Shown: positions 10,253 through 21,437, counted from the stretch's first letter. The stretch is DNA of 64,000 nt from Brucepastera parasyntrophica (GCF_022376835.1 NZ_CP084606.1:924501-988500), one strand, 5' to 3'. Notes: generated by a model from the letters alone, not told the origin. Program-made: numbers and translations.

Positions 10253-10654
10253 CTAATTTCTGGTCCGCAAATTGATACTGACAAAACCGGTCCGCCTGAG
10301 CGAATCGAGAATCCGTACGATCAGTCCGTTTGTTACATCCTCATCAGCTTCAAGGCTTACAGGAACAGTTTCTTTCGGGATTGTACTGGGAAAACTGAGG
10401 AGGACGGCGTCCATGTCTTCGAGTTTTACCGGTTCGGAGTTGATAAAAATATCACCGGTCCGGCTGACAGTGATTGTTATTCCGTTTGTCCGGGTGCCTT
10501 CAGATGTTGAGGACTGCGGAAGCTCGAGGCTTATCCCGGGCAAAACCGCGAAGGTTGTTGAAACAAGGAAAAACAATATAAGCTGAAAAACGACGTCAAT
10601 CATTGGCACAAGATCAACAACGGCACGTGTTTCCAGTTTCCGTTTAAATCTCAT
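10253..10654 (-). CDS. exbD: ExbD/TolR family biopolymer transport protein
   Basis: About 133 residues from the preferred ATG at 10654 (an upstream in-frame start at 10690 would add 12 residues inside exbB). Basic N-terminus MRFKRKLETRAVVDLVPMID, one membrane helix (VFQLILFFLVSTTFAVL) with the essential Asp of DLVPMIDVVFQL, and a periplasmic domain (GDIFINSEPVKLEDMDAVL). ExbD homologues form the stator core of TonB motors and use the membrane Asp for proton passage. The start overlaps the exbB stop, and the tonB-like gene follows 9 bases after its end. Confidence 0.88.
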   Translation of the reverse strand: MRFKRKLETRAVVDLVPMIDVVFQLILFFLVSTTFAVLPGISLELPQSSTSEGTRTNGITITVSRTGDIFINSEPVKLEDMDAVLLSFPSTIPKETVPVSLEADEDVTNGLIVRILDSLRRTGFVSINLRTRN

Positions 10655-11264
10655 TTTTCTTTTTCCCCACAAGCAAAAGGACCAGATCACTGACAGAAGA
10701 TTCCATTTCAGTTATCATCCTGTTCATTTCGGAAATAAAATAATTATAGAAGATTATGGCAGGAATTGAAACGACAAGACCTGCGGCCGTGGTAACAAGG
10801 GCTTCGGCAATCGCGCCGGCAAGAACCGCAGGATTCCCCATGGTTCCCATATCGCCAAGAACACCGAAGGCCTGAATATTCCCGGTAACGGTTCCGAGAA
10901 GCCCGAGAAGGGTCGCGATATTGGCGATTGTACCAAGCGTGGAAAGAAATTTTTCAAAACGGGGAATCTCCCTGTTGGCCTGGTTCATGACAGCTTCCTT
11001 GATGGATGATTCGGAATATTCCCTGTAGGAAATTCCTGTTTTCATCAGCCGGGAAAGAGGGCTGTCTACCGTATCACAAATCGCGGCGGCCTCTTCAAAA
11101 TGGCCCTTATCAATTGCGGACCGCAGGCGGGGCATTAAATCTCGCTGGCCCTTTTTAACTGAATGAAAAAAAAGCAGGCGTTCAATAATTATCACCGTTG
11201 CAATTACCGCGCAAAGAATGATAGGAATCATTACCGGTCCACCGGATATTAAAATTGACAGCAT
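10644..11264 (-). CDS. exbB: MotA/TolQ/ExbB proton channel family protein
   Basis: 206 residues with three membrane segments: residues about 5-25 (PVMIPIILCAVIATVIIIERLL), 110-135 (LSTLGTIANIATLLGLLGTVTG) and 150-175 (AEALVTTAAGLVVSIPAIIFYNY). The conserved LLGLLGTVTGNIQAF and EALVTTAAGL signatures of ExbB/TolQ are present. It forms the ring around the ExbD dimer. GGAGG precedes the ATG by 5-6 bases. It is the first gene of the compact exbB-exbD-tonB set, separated from the outer-membrane gene by 164 bases. Confidence 0.9.
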   Translation of the reverse strand: MLSILISGGPVMIPIILCAVIATVIIIERLLFFHSVKKGQRDLMPRLRSAIDKGHFEEAAAICDTVDSPLSRLMKTGISYREYSESSIKEAVMNQANREIPRFEKFLSTLGTIANIATLLGLLGTVTGNIQAFGVLGDMGTMGNPAVLAGAIAEALVTTAAGLVVSIPAIIFYNYFISEMNRMITEMESSVSDLVLLLVGKKKNEI

Positions 11265-11428
11265 AAATCCTCCAGAATCAGCGTTATGTATTTTACCAGT
11301 ATATTTGACTTGTCCGATAACCGACAGGCTTTTCAGGCAAATCTGCTGTTGTTTTCCGGTTTTATCCCTATCCTGCTCTTTCCGTTACGGAAATATATCA
11401 GGGCATGGTATAAAATCCGGCAAAATCC

Positions 11429-13111
11429 CTAAAACCATACAGTACCGGACAGTATAATTGAAGCATACTGCTCGGTAAAAATTCCATTGCGTTTCCGTTC
11501 CTCTCCGATTATCCGCGGAATCCAGTCATTTGCGGAAATTTTCAGCATAAAATTCGGAATGGGTTTAAATGAACCTTCCAGCGAAAGTATGGGGATTTCA
11601 TTGCTGTCAAGCGCAAAGGAAGCAAGGATTCCGGCTTTCCAGCGCTGGTTTTGTCCCCTGTCATATACCGATATTTCCGCATCAAGCCAGTGCAGGGTTT
11701 TCCGGTACACCCGGTCCAGCCACTCGCCGGAATAACTTACTGCCGCGCTGAAAAAGGAGCCGGTCCAGCCTATTTCCGCGTCTGTCCGGAGACTGCTGCG
11801 TTCCACTCTGAGAACAGGAAGCATACAGGAATCGTCAAGTACATCCGAAACGGCAAGGATACCCCTGTTGGCCGCTGTTGTGCGGAATTCCGCCTGTATG
11901 CCTATCGCGAGGCCCGCTACGGGAACGAGAGTAAACCCGCCTGCCGCATTCCAGTCAGCCGCATATACGGATTCATCATTATACAGCGCGAAGGGTTCTT
12001 TAACTGCGACAGAATAATAACTTATCCGGTCAGAGGAAAGTCCGCCCCGCAGATATACGTCCCTCAGAACAAAAGTCTCGTTTGTATATCCAAGAGAAAT
12101 TGAAAAAGGAACAAGAATACCATCGGAAGAATCAGCAAAAAAAGCGACGTCAGCTATCGAAGTAATATATTCCGAGGAGTACCCCAGCTGCAGGCCGCCG
12201 CTTCCTGCATGGATTTCACCGCTGCCGTCAACAGTCTCAAATCCGTATTGGGCGAAAATTCCCGCGGAAAAACCGTTCATGACAAATAAAAAGAGAAAAT
12301 CGGGAGAAAAATAATATCCATTATATCTCTCGATCGGATAAGCCGGCCCCGGATCGCCGGAGACTTCATTGCCGGCGCGTTCAGGAAAGCTTGAAAAAAC
12401 ATTTCCGTTCAGTCTTCCGGTCAGGGAAAAGAGTTCGGGCTTGATGACCGGTATGGTAAAGCCTGCGTCCCAGAATGCATAATGATGGCTTATGGAAAAG
12501 TAATCCGCATTTTTCCCCTGAAACCCGTCGGACAAACCGGAAAAGCCGACCGCAGCGAACCAGTCGCCTGCAGGTGTTTTATCGCGCATAAAAGCGTCAA
12601 TAAACAGCCTCCGGTCAAAATAACCGGCCCCGCTCTTTTTTGTTCCATAACCATCATCGGTTCCAAAAACAAAGTCAATTCCTATTTCGGGCAAAAGCGC
12701 AACCCTATCAGTATCAGGAGAACTGTCTTTTTCCTGGTTAATGCGGAGGGAAAAATCACTGAAAATAGTCTCAAGCCCGCCTATTCCCAATACAGCCTGA
12801 CCGGTAATATTGTTAGAAATCCGGCGGGGTTCGTCCTGAACGGAAGAGTCAATCTCCGCCAGTACTGTTTCCGGTTCGGGAAGAACTTCAATTACGATTT
12901 CAGGCGCAGAGGATTCGTCAGGCCCCGGATCAGGGAGCCCGGCGGGCGCGGGAGATTTCAGTCCGGGCAGGGCGGCGTCGGAAACAGTACCTCCGCTGCT
13001 TATTATTCTTGTCTCAAGGTCGGGGACATCAATTTCATTTGCCGATATCCACAAACAGGCGGAACTTATAAGAAGCAGGGCCGGTATATTTTTAATTCCG
13101 TAATTCATCAT
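11429..13111 (-). CDS. Outer-membrane beta-barrel protein, unknown family
   Basis: 560 residues. A signal peptide (residues 1-24, ending CLWISA) is followed by an acidic, proline-rich stretch (residues about 25-95). The remainder is dominated by alternating hydrophobic/polar strands rich in Tyr, Phe and Gly. It ends SIILSGTVWF, with the terminal aromatic residue typical of barrels recognised by the BAM complex. I recognise no named family. It lies 15 bases downstream of the TPR gene and upstream of exbB-exbD-tonB, so the set may be one dedicated envelope machine. The segment PEIVIEVLP might serve as a TonB-contact motif; this is speculative. Confidence 0.72.
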   Translation of the reverse strand: MMNYGIKNIPALLLISSACLWISANEIDVPDLETRIISSGGTVSDAALPGLKSPAPAGLPDPGPDESSAPEIVIEVLPEPETVLAEIDSSVQDEPRRISNNITGQAVLGIGGLETIFSDFSLRINQEKDSSPDTDRVALLPEIGIDFVFGTDDGYGTKKSGAGYFDRRLFIDAFMRDKTPAGDWFAAVGFSGLSDGFQGKNADYFSISHHYAFWDAGFTIPVIKPELFSLTGRLNGNVFSSFPERAGNEVSGDPGPAYPIERYNGYYFSPDFLFLFVMNGFSAGIFAQYGFETVDGSGEIHAGSGGLQLGYSSEYITSIADVAFFADSSDGILVPFSISLGYTNETFVLRDVYLRGGLSSDRISYYSVAVKEPFALYNDESVYAADWNAAGGFTLVPVAGLAIGIQAEFRTTAANRGILAVSDVLDDSCMLPVLRVERSSLRTDAEIGWTGSFFSAAVSYSGEWLDRVYRKTLHWLDAEISVYDRGQNQRWKAGILASFALDSNEIPILSLEGSFKPIPNFMLKISANDWIPRIIGEERKRNGIFTEQYASIILSGTVWF

Positions 13112-13126
13112 ACTGTTCTCCCGTAA

Positions 13127-15043
13127 TTATAAAGCAAGCAGGGCCGCCTTGCGGGTCCAAACCGAATCGGGCCAGGTCGATTTCAGGGTTTCTACCGTTT
13201 TTGCCGCATCGGCCCGGAGACCGGCCTGGATAAAACTGTCCGCAGCTCCATACAAGGCTTCCGCCGAGCGGTCGCCGTCTATAGGAGCATAATAGGTTCC
13301 CGCGGAAAGCAGCGCGGACGCGGCCGAGCGGAAATTGGCGTCCTCGCGGTATATATTCCCCAAAAGCAGCCAGGAAGCAGCGTACACACTGATTTCTTCC
13401 CTTGAAAGGGACGCCGGAGTTTTTGGAGCCTTTGCGGTAATATCCCGCAAAATAGTCCTTGCATCATTTCGTTTGCTGAAATCGGTGAGGTACTGGCGGG
13501 CCAGCGTAAGTCCCGCGGCCCTCCCCTCCGCCGAAGAAGCTTTTCCCGCCTTGTTATAAGCCGCGAGAAGGGCCGTGGTGTCAGGAGAATTACCGTTTAT
13601 CAGTCCCTGCAGAAAATCTATTTCTTCAGGAATTCCATCCAGTCTTGCTTCCTCGGGAAAGCGGGAGAGATATGTTTCCGCTGTATTCAGGGCGGCGGTA
13701 TAATCACGGGAGGAGCGGTAGGCGTCAACCAGATCATTATAAGCGCGGGGAACAACCGGACTGTCCGGAAATTTTTTCAGAAGTTCCTCCCACCAGAGAA
13801 TGGCAAGAGCCTGATTGCCCGCCCTGTTCCATGCGTCTCCGCCGCTTCGCAAAACAGAATCAATAAAGCGTCCGGAGGGCCAGGTTTGCCGGTAAGAGGA
13901 AAAAAGATCAGCCGCTTTTTGCCAGTTGCCGTAAATATACCAGCCCTCCGCGCTGCGGAACCAGGCTTCTTCTGCCAGAGGATCTTTCGGAAACTGTTCC
14001 GACAGCGCCAGCCAGCGCTGTTCCGCAAGTCCGGGGTTATTTTGCCGGAAGGCAATATCTCCCAGCATATATTGCGCCCTTGCCGCGGACGGGGTCCGGC
14101 CTGAAGTGGCAGTACCGTCCGCAATACCCTCAAGTATTCCGGAAGCCTGCTGAAAATCTTTCCTGTCTATCAGAATAGACGCCTGTAAAAGCATTGATTC
14201 GGCGAGATCATCCATTGTAGGCGCAAGGCGGACAGCCCTCGCGGCAAAAGGAAGCGCATCGGTTCCGGCCTGGATTGAGGCAAGAGTTGCCGCTGTCGCG
14301 GCCTGCCAGCTCCCGGCGTGATTCGGCCAGGTATCAAGATATGTTTTGAAAACAGACGAGGCTTCTTTCCAGTTTCCCTGGCGGTACAGACTCCACGCGC
14401 GGTAGTACCAGCTCCAGGGCGCGTAGTCGGGGAATTTTTTATCATATTCAGGTGAAAAAAGGGCAAAAGAACGGGCCGCAAAACCCCATTCGCCGGCCCG
14501 GACAGCGCAAATTCCTGCAAGATAGCGGGAAAGCGCAAATTCTTCCGGGTCCTGCCGTTTCAGATCAGGCCATATCCGGTCAAGCTGTCCGGAAAGTTTT
14601 TCCGCATCCGAAGAACCTATTCGGAAATATGAAAGGTATAACAGGGGAATTGCAGCCGGTTTTGTCTCAATCCTTTTCTTATACAGTTCCGCGGCGGCGG
14701 ACTTCTGACCGGTTTGTTCAAGGGCCTGTCCGTACAGATAGTACACCTGGTCCGCAAGGTCAACCGGAAGAGCCGCGAGGTCCTGTTTTTTGCTCCATTC
14801 CAGAGAGGCTTTCCAGTCGCCGTTTTCACTGCTCAAACGGGCAAGTTCGAGCAAATAATACGGGGTAAATATACCGGCATTCGGGAGATTCTTTTCAAGC
14901 AGCGTTATTGCCTCAGGAATTGTCTGCGTCCGCCTTGACTGCTCAAAAACGTCCCTCGGGGTCTGTGAGAAAATATATAGTGAAAACTGCACAAAAAAGA
15001 CGCAGATAAAAAATGTCAGCCTGCTCCTGTGATTGGCATACAT
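13127..15043 (-). CDS. Exported tetratricopeptide-repeat protein
   Basis: 638 residues with an N-terminal signal/anchor (LTFFICVFFVQFSLYIFS) followed by consecutive TPR-like helical pairs along the whole length. Examples are PYYLLELARLSSENGDWKASLEW, YYRAWSLYRQGNWKEASSVF, AQYMLGDIAFRQNNPGLAEQRW and EAWFRSAEGWYIYGNWQKAADLF. TPR solenoids mediate protein-protein contacts; in the periplasm such proteins (YbgF/BamD-like) help envelope assembly. Located directly upstream of the outer-membrane protein with a 15-base gap. GAGGAT lies 8 bases before the ATG. Confidence 0.85.
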   Translation of the reverse strand: MYANHRSRLTFFICVFFVQFSLYIFSQTPRDVFEQSRRTQTIPEAITLLEKNLPNAGIFTPYYLLELARLSSENGDWKASLEWSKKQDLAALPVDLADQVYYLYGQALEQTGQKSAAAELYKKRIETKPAAIPLLYLSYFRIGSSDAEKLSGQLDRIWPDLKRQDPEEFALSRYLAGICAVRAGEWGFAARSFALFSPEYDKKFPDYAPWSWYYRAWSLYRQGNWKEASSVFKTYLDTWPNHAGSWQAATAATLASIQAGTDALPFAARAVRLAPTMDDLAESMLLQASILIDRKDFQQASGILEGIADGTATSGRTPSAARAQYMLGDIAFRQNNPGLAEQRWLALSEQFPKDPLAEEAWFRSAEGWYIYGNWQKAADLFSSYRQTWPSGRFIDSVLRSGGDAWNRAGNQALAILWWEELLKKFPDSPVVPRAYNDLVDAYRSSRDYTAALNTAETYLSRFPEEARLDGIPEEIDFLQGLINGNSPDTTALLAAYNKAGKASSAEGRAAGLTLARQYLTDFSKRNDARTILRDITAKAPKTPASLSREEISVYAASWLLLGNIYREDANFRSAASALLSAGTYYAPIDGDRSAEALYGAADSFIQAGLRADAAKTVETLKSTWPDSVWTRKAALLAL

Positions 15044-15255
15044 CGGTTATAATCCTCATTTTTTCGGCACCGGCCGAATCCGCTATTATAAATTTGCCCG
15101 CCCATAAAAGTACCCGGAACTTTCCGGACCGGAGTAATTTCAGGCATAGTGTTTTTAATATGCTTTAAAGCACCTGTATTTCAATATAATAATTATAGAT
15201 GAAAAAAGGTAACAAAGCGGCCGGAGATTATTATTGACAGTTTCAGGTCACAAGA
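15044..15255 (-). promoter_or_regulatory. Intergenic stretch with possible promoter of the TPR-OMP-exbBD series
   Basis: On the minus strand two TATAAT hexamers occur (one in ATCTATAATTATT, one in AATTTATAATAGC about 35 bases before the ATG), but neither has a convincing -35 box at the right distance. A GCTTTAAAGC palindrome is also present. No gene is visible. Confidence 0.35.
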
Positions 15256-16605
15256 TCAGGGATCGAAAAAACCGTCTTCCGGAATTTTAACCCGTACCAG
15301 GTTAATAAAGGCATCCGAATTGACCCTGATAAAGCGGTTTATATCGGTTTCTTCCGCGTTTTCGAAGACAACGACTGAAAAAGTCCCGTTTTTGTCAAAA
15401 TGCGGAAAAAAAACGGCAACATGGTGAAACTGCCTCATCGGCGGCTCTCCCCGCTCCCTGCTTACGGCCCCCAGATACAGGTGTCCGGGTTCATGTACGG
15501 CAAGCCAGTACAGAAGAGGAAGCAAATCCTGCATTTCATAGCCGACATTCTTAAAATATCCCGGTCTGCCGGCGAGTACGGAAACAGTAATATCAGCTCC
15601 GGAGGAATCAGGTAAAACAGTCCGTCCCAGGGAAAGGCTCACTACCGCTGCGGCAAGATTTCTGGTCCAGTCCAAACCAAAAAAAAGGTCTCTGATTTCC
15701 CTGAATGGCTCGGTAAAAAAAGTATCCGGCGAAGCAGTCTGGCTTTTTAATGGATTAATATACAGGCCTGCTCCCGCAGAGGGCTTGATTATTCCGTCTA
15801 TAACCCACTTGGCAAACCCGGAACAGTTTACGCCCCCGATTATTTTATCCCTGGACTGCCAGTCTTCAGCAAAATTTCTTACTATTTCAAGATTTTGCGG
15901 AGATCCGTCTTTAATGAAAACCGGACGTCCGTTTTCATCAAAAGCGCCGTCGTCATAGTAAACCAATGTATGGAGGCGTTCGCGAATGGTATGTACAGCG
16001 GCCATTGAATCATCAAACATTGCCCAGTCGGGATGGAGAATATTCCAGGGAATGGTTTTTCCGGTTATTTCCATAACCGAAGAAAAAGGTCTTGTGTATA
16101 ATCTGACCAGGGAATTGCCCGCAGGGACATTTCTGCACACATCGGCGCCGTAAACGGTTATGCTTACGGAGGTTCTGCCCTGTTCCGGGCTGGAGCCAAT
16201 CGGTCTGAGAGTCACAAATACCTGATCATCTGAAAGAGGATAAATAATAATATGATCCGGCTGCCCGTCCGAGAGCCTCCGGGTGAGGATCCAGGTTCCC
16301 TGCACGCCGTCCGCGCGATCGGGTACCACGGAGACTGAAAAAAAACCGTTTGTTCTGTCTATACTGCCTGCAACGGTAAACACATTTGCATACCGGTCGG
16401 TATATGACGCCGGCTTTTTTGGAAGTACGCGTGAAATTTCTTCCTCAAACCATTCTGATGAAATCTGTTTTCTGATCAGATCTGATTCAATAAAACCGGG
16501 AGGTGTACCCGATCCGCTCCAGAGTTCAGAAGACCGGACCATTTGGAGCGGAAAACAGAGAAAAAAAAGTGTTAACAGCCACAAAAAGGCAAATTTGCGT
16601 TTCAT
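15256..16605 (-). CDS. Secreted protein with NlpC/P60-like Cys/His motifs
   Basis: 449 residues from the ATG at 16605, chosen because AGGAAGAGG lies right before it (an earlier in-frame ATG at 16629 is less likely). It has an N-terminal signal peptide (FAFLWLLTLFFLCFPLQMV). The segment GGVNCSGFAKWVIDG resembles the catalytic Cys motif of NlpC/P60 cell-wall peptidases. The later HEPGHLYLGAVSRE and FHHVAVFFPHF could supply the histidine. The beta-rich N-terminal half (residues about 60-190) is unassigned. I infer a periplasmic papain-like hydrolase; the family cannot be named confidently. It follows the activase gene by 78 bases. Confidence 0.55.
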   Translation of the reverse strand: MKRKFAFLWLLTLFFLCFPLQMVRSSELWSGSGTPPGFIESDLIRKQISSEWFEEEISRVLPKKPASYTDRYANVFTVAGSIDRTNGFFSVSVVPDRADGVQGTWILTRRLSDGQPDHIIIYPLSDDQVFVTLRPIGSSPEQGRTSVSITVYGADVCRNVPAGNSLVRLYTRPFSSVMEITGKTIPWNILHPDWAMFDDSMAAVHTIRERLHTLVYYDDGAFDENGRPVFIKDGSPQNLEIVRNFAEDWQSRDKIIGGVNCSGFAKWVIDGIIKPSAGAGLYINPLKSQTASPDTFFTEPFREIRDLFFGLDWTRNLAAAVVSLSLGRTVLPDSSGADITVSVLAGRPGYFKNVGYEMQDLLPLLYWLAVHEPGHLYLGAVSRERGEPPMRQFHHVAVFFPHFDKNGTFSVVVFENAEETDINRFIRVNSDAFINLVRVKIPEDGFFDP

Positions 16606-16683
16606 ACCTCTTCCTTTATCGGCAGGCAAACCTGATGTCTTGAAACCTGCCGGCCCGGAAGAAGAAAAAACGCACTTTTGCTT

Positions 16684-19600
16684 TTATTTTCCGACGGCTT
16701 CCGGTATTGTCTCCGTCTGAAGTTTTGTTTCATCGGGATGGGAACCGAGCGGCGCGTTCGCAAGCAGAAGTTTGAGTCTGTTAACCTGGTTGACCTCACT
16801 CGCGCCCGGATCATAGTCGATGGCCGCTATATTCGAAATGGGGAAGCGCCGGCGAAGTTCCTTTATCATTCCCTTTCCGGTAACATGGTTCGGAAGGCAG
16901 GCAAAGGGCTGTACACAGGCAATACTCGGAACACCGGTATGAATAAGCTCAACCATTTCAGCGGTCAGGAACCACCCTTCTCCGGTCATATTCCCGAGCT
17001 GGACAATATCATCCACACCTTCCTGAAGTTTGTAAATCGATTCGGGCGCAGTAAAGCGTCGGCTTTCATTCAGGGCCTTTTTCATTTCACCCCGGTACAA
17101 TTCCAGGAACCAGACAAGAAGCCGGGCGACTCGCTCCGATGATTTCGGGAAAGCCAGTTTCTGGTGTTTGTACACACCGTTGCTGAAAGAATAAAACAGG
17201 AAGTCCGCCAGATCGGGAACAACACATTCGGCGCCTTCTTTTTCAATGAGTCCGAAAATATCATTATTTGCCGTCGGATGAAATTTCACAAGGATTTCAC
17301 CAACCACGCCGACCCTCGGTTTATGCACATCCCTGAGCGGAAGATTATCAAAATCGCGGACAATATTCCTGACAAGTTTATTGTATCCGCTCAGTGAATA
17401 GGATTTTATCTGCTCGATTGCCATCGCGTTGTATTTTTCATACAGGGCATTGGCCGACCCCGGAACAGCTTCATATGGCCGCGTCCGGTAGAGTACGCGC
17501 ATAAACAGATCGCCCAGCATGACCGACATCATTGCCCGGTGTAAAAGAGGCAGCGTTATCTTAAAGCCTGGGTTTTTTTCCAGAGACTGGGCGCTCAGAC
17601 TGATAACCGGAATATGTCCCCAGCCTATATCTGAAAGAGCCCGCCGGATAAAACCTATGTAATTCGTTGCGCGGCAGCCGCCCCCGGTCTGTGTTATCAG
17701 AAGGGCGACCTTATCAAGATCATATTCCCCGGACTTGAGCGCTGCGATCATCTGCCCGGCTACAATAATGGAAGGATAGCAGGCGTCATTATTCACATAC
17801 TGGAGTCCGGTATCAACGGCCTTTGTGTCAACATCGGGAAGAATTACAAAATTGAAGCCCGAATACTCAAAGGCGTGCTGTACCAGCCTGAAATGGATCG
17901 GAGACATCTGAGGAGCAAGTATTGTGAAATCTTTCTTCATTTCCTTGGTGAAAATGGTCCTTTTATGGCTCGAGGAATGGTGTTTTGCCTGAATGGCGTT
18001 CCTTTCACGCTCATGGATCGCCGCGATAAGACTCCTCATACGGATCCGGACAGCGCCCAGATTCGACCCTTCATCAATTTTAATCAGGGTATACATGCGT
18101 CCCTTTGCTTCCAGAATTTCCTGCACCTGATCGGCGGTTACAGCATCGAGGCCGCAGCCGAAACTGGTCAGCTGGACAAGTTCAAGATCAGGGTTTGACG
18201 TAACATATTGGGCCGCCCGGTATAACCGGTTGTGATAGGTCCACTGGTCTACAATCCGGAGGGGCCGTTCAACAGCGCCGAGGTGGGCGACAGAATCCTC
18301 GGTAAGAACAGCGAGTCCGAGTCCGGTCAAAAGTTCGGGAATACCATGGTTGATTTCGGGATCAAGATGATAGGGCCGGCCCGCGAGAACGATGCCCTTG
18401 AGTCCGCGCTCGTGAATTTCCGCAACAACTTCTTCACCTTTGCGGGCAGTCTCATCTCTGAAAGCTTCCTGTTCAAGCCATCCGTCCCGGACAGCCGCAA
18501 CAATGTCTTCCTTTGAAATGCCAAAGATTTCACCCATTTCTTCATACAAGCGTTCGCCAAGCCGTTTTTCATCATCAATCGGAAGAAATGGATTCATATA
18601 CAGAAATCCGCTGTTTTCCTTGCGAAGAATATCAATATTGTTCCGCAGAACTTCCGGGTAACTGGTAACAATGGGACAGTTGTAATGATTACCGACGCCT
18701 GGGTCTTCGACCTGTTCATAGGGAGCGCAGGGATAAAAAATAAACCGGCAGCCGTCATTCAGGAGATGTTCAACATGGCCGTGACTGATCTTCGCCGGAT
18801 AGCAGACGGACTCGGACGGAATGGTTTCCAGGCCTTCTTCATAAATCGCCCGGCTCGATCTGGGTGAAAGCTTCACTCTGAAACCCAGCTTTGTGAAAAA
18901 GGTAAACCAGAACGGGTAATTTTCATACAGATTAAGTACGCGGGGAATACCAACTTCTCCCCGCGGCGCATCTTCAGCGGCAAGGGGCTTGTACCTGAAA
19001 ACCCTGCGGTATTTCCAGTCAAAAAGGTTCGGGACCGGTTTCTTTTCGGGTTTTTTAAGCCCGGGATCGGCTTCATCCGTTTTACCTGTCTTTTTAGGTT
19101 CAATATCAATTTCAAGACCGCGTTCGCAGCGGTTGCCTGTTATAAAACGCCGGGGAGGCGCCACCATCTGCTCAACAGGACCGGCGGTCGAAACTCCGGC
19201 TGTAAAGGTATTAATAGTAAGGAGACAGTTGTTTGAACATTTGCCGCAGCGCCTGAGTTCGAGGTCAACCGCAAAATTCTCAAGCTGCGCCAGGGTTGCG
19301 AGACCGGTCCTTGCGTCTGCGGGACATCCGGCGTCCTTCCACTGGTCCCGGGCAATAAGAGCGGCTCCGTATGCACCCATGAGACCGGCAACGTCCGGCC
19401 GGAATACATTTCTGCCCGAAATTTTCTCAAAGGCGCGCAGAACGGCGTCATTATTAAAGGTACCGCCCTGCACCACAACTTTCTCCCCGATTGCCGAAGC
19501 GTCACGGAGCTTGATAACCTTAAACAGGGCGTTTTTTATAACGGAATAGGAAAGTCCCGCGGAAATATCTCCCACCGAGGCGCCTTCCTTTTGGGCCTGT

Positions 19601-21137
19601 TTGACCCGGCTGTTCATAAATACCGTACACCGGCTTCCGAGGTCAACAGGATTTTCGGCCAGGAGGGCCTTGTTTGAAAAAGTATGAATATCCAGCCCCA
19701 GGGAACGGGCAAAGTTATCAAGAAAACTTCCGCAGCCTGAAGAACAGGCTTCATTCAGCTGGATCGAGGTAATGGCCCCGTTTTTCATGCGGAGACACTT
19801 CATATCCTGCCCGCCTATATCGAGAAGGAATTCAACGCCGGGAACAAAGAAATCTGCGGCTCTGTAATGGGCAATGGTTTCAACTTCTCCCGTATCAACT
19901 CCGAGCGCGGCCTGAAAAAGGGCCTCGCCGTAACCGGTTGAACAGGACCGGACGATCCGGACCCCTGCGGGAAGGCTTTTATACAAATTCTTCAGGACGG
20001 AAACAGCCAGTTCCACGGGATTTCCCGCGTTTACATCATAAAACCGCCACAGTATCCGGCCCTGTTCATCTACGAGAACCGCTTTTGTGGTTGTAGAACC
20101 GGCATCAAGTCCGAGGAAAACAGGGCCTTTTGCCGTATACAGGTCCGCCGAAGCGGCCATTTCAGACGCGTGGCGAATGCGGAATTCTTCAAGCTCCTTC
20201 TCATCACTGAAAAGGGGTTCAAGCCGCTGAATTTCCTTCATCTCGGCGTGTTCAAGCTTTTTCAGACCTTCCCGGAGATCGGAAACCGAAACCAGAACAG
20301 CATCGGTTTCCCCGCCTTCAGCGTTTTCAGAGGAAATTTCGGCTGACCAGGCGGCGCCGGCGGCCACAAAAAGCTGGGAATTTTCGGGAACAATTATTTC
20401 ATCACCTTTCAGTTTAAGTGTTTCAATAAAACGGAGGCGGAGCTGGTCCATAAAGTGGAGAGGCCCGCCCAGAAAGGCAACCTTTCCACGGATGGGTTTT
20501 CCGCAGGCCAGTCCTGAAATGGTCTGGCTTACCACAGCCTGGAAAATACTGGCCGCGATATCCTCACGGCGGGCTCCTTCATTTATCAGAGGCTGAATAT
20601 CGGTTTTTGCGAAAACACCGCAGCGGGCGGCAATCGGATAAATGGTCTTGGCTTCCTTGGCGAGTTCGTTCAGGCCGTTTGCGTCTGTTTCAAGAAGGGC
20701 CGCCATCTGGTCAATAAAGGCACCGGTCCCGCCCGCGCAGGTACCGTTCATCCGCTGCTCGATACCGTCGGAAAAATAGGTAATTTTTGCATCTTCCCCG
20801 CCGAGCTCAATCACAACATCCGTCTGGGGATTATTTTGCGTACGGCAGTTGTTGAAGCCACAACTTCCTGAATAAAGGGAACAGACAGCCAGTGGGATAC
20901 GGCAAGTCCGCCGGAACCGGTTACTTTTATGCTCAAAAGCGGCAAATCCTGCCCCACAGACTGTTTTTCTATTTCATTGAGAGCCTGTTCAACAACAGAA
21001 ACAATAGTACTTCGAATATCGGCACGGTGGCGTTCATATTGGCTGTACACCACGGCCCCGTTTTCATCCAGAGCCACTACCTTAACTGTTGTAGACCCGA
21101 CGTCTATACCAACACGTATAATTTTTTTATCAGACAT
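16684..21137 (-). CDS. Double CoA-dehydratase activase with DUF2229 and HgdB-like regions
   Basis: One protein of about 1,484 residues after restoring one base at GGGG 20826-20829. Two BadF/BadG/HgdC-type ATPase units are present. The first has [24 protein letters not shown] and CAGGTGAF. The second, about residue 335 on, has [25 protein letters not shown] and [15 protein letters not shown]2229 segment follows ([36 protein letters not shown]), then a C-terminal 2-hydroxyacyl-CoA dehydratase component-like region ([31 protein letters not shown]). Small activases use ATP and a [4Fe-4S] cluster to drive single-electron transfer to radical dehydratases. The giant fused form is known from clostridia and treponemes, but its substrate is not established. 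It is soluble and probably oxygen-sensitive. Confidence 0.88.
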
Positions 21138-21143
21138 ACATTT

Positions 21144-21172
21144 ATGATGCCATAGAACCGCAACTGATTCAA
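21144..21172 (-). promoter_or_regulatory. Possible leaderless promoter of the activase gene
   Basis: On the minus strand TTGAAT (21167-21172), a 17-base spacer and CATCAT (21144-21149, four of six matches to TATAAT). The ATG lies 6 bases after it and has no Shine-Dalgarno. The hexamers are weak but the spacing equals that of the clearer leaderless promoters in this window. Confidence 0.4.
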
Positions 21173-21437
21173 GGCTGGTCTTTTGCGGGGGATGCGGAAA
21201 AAGAAGAGATTTACTCTGTTAAAAACGGAAAAAGGGCCGGAAAACGGCAGGAAACAGGCAAAAAACAGAATTATACATTTTCTTTTTCCCCGGACGTTAC
21301 AGGAAGCATACACCAGGCCCTGTTCCCCGGATAAAGAATGGCCAAGAATGAAGGATATATCCGTTTGTTATTTTGAATGCACAGTCCGCCGGAGAGAAAG
21401 ACCAGGCAGGGTACCTGTGTATAAACGGCAAGAAACC

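Noticed and set aside
10653-10690. Upstream exbD start at 10690
   Set aside because: It would extend 12 residues into exbB with an atypical sequence; the inner ATG gives the standard basic N-terminus.
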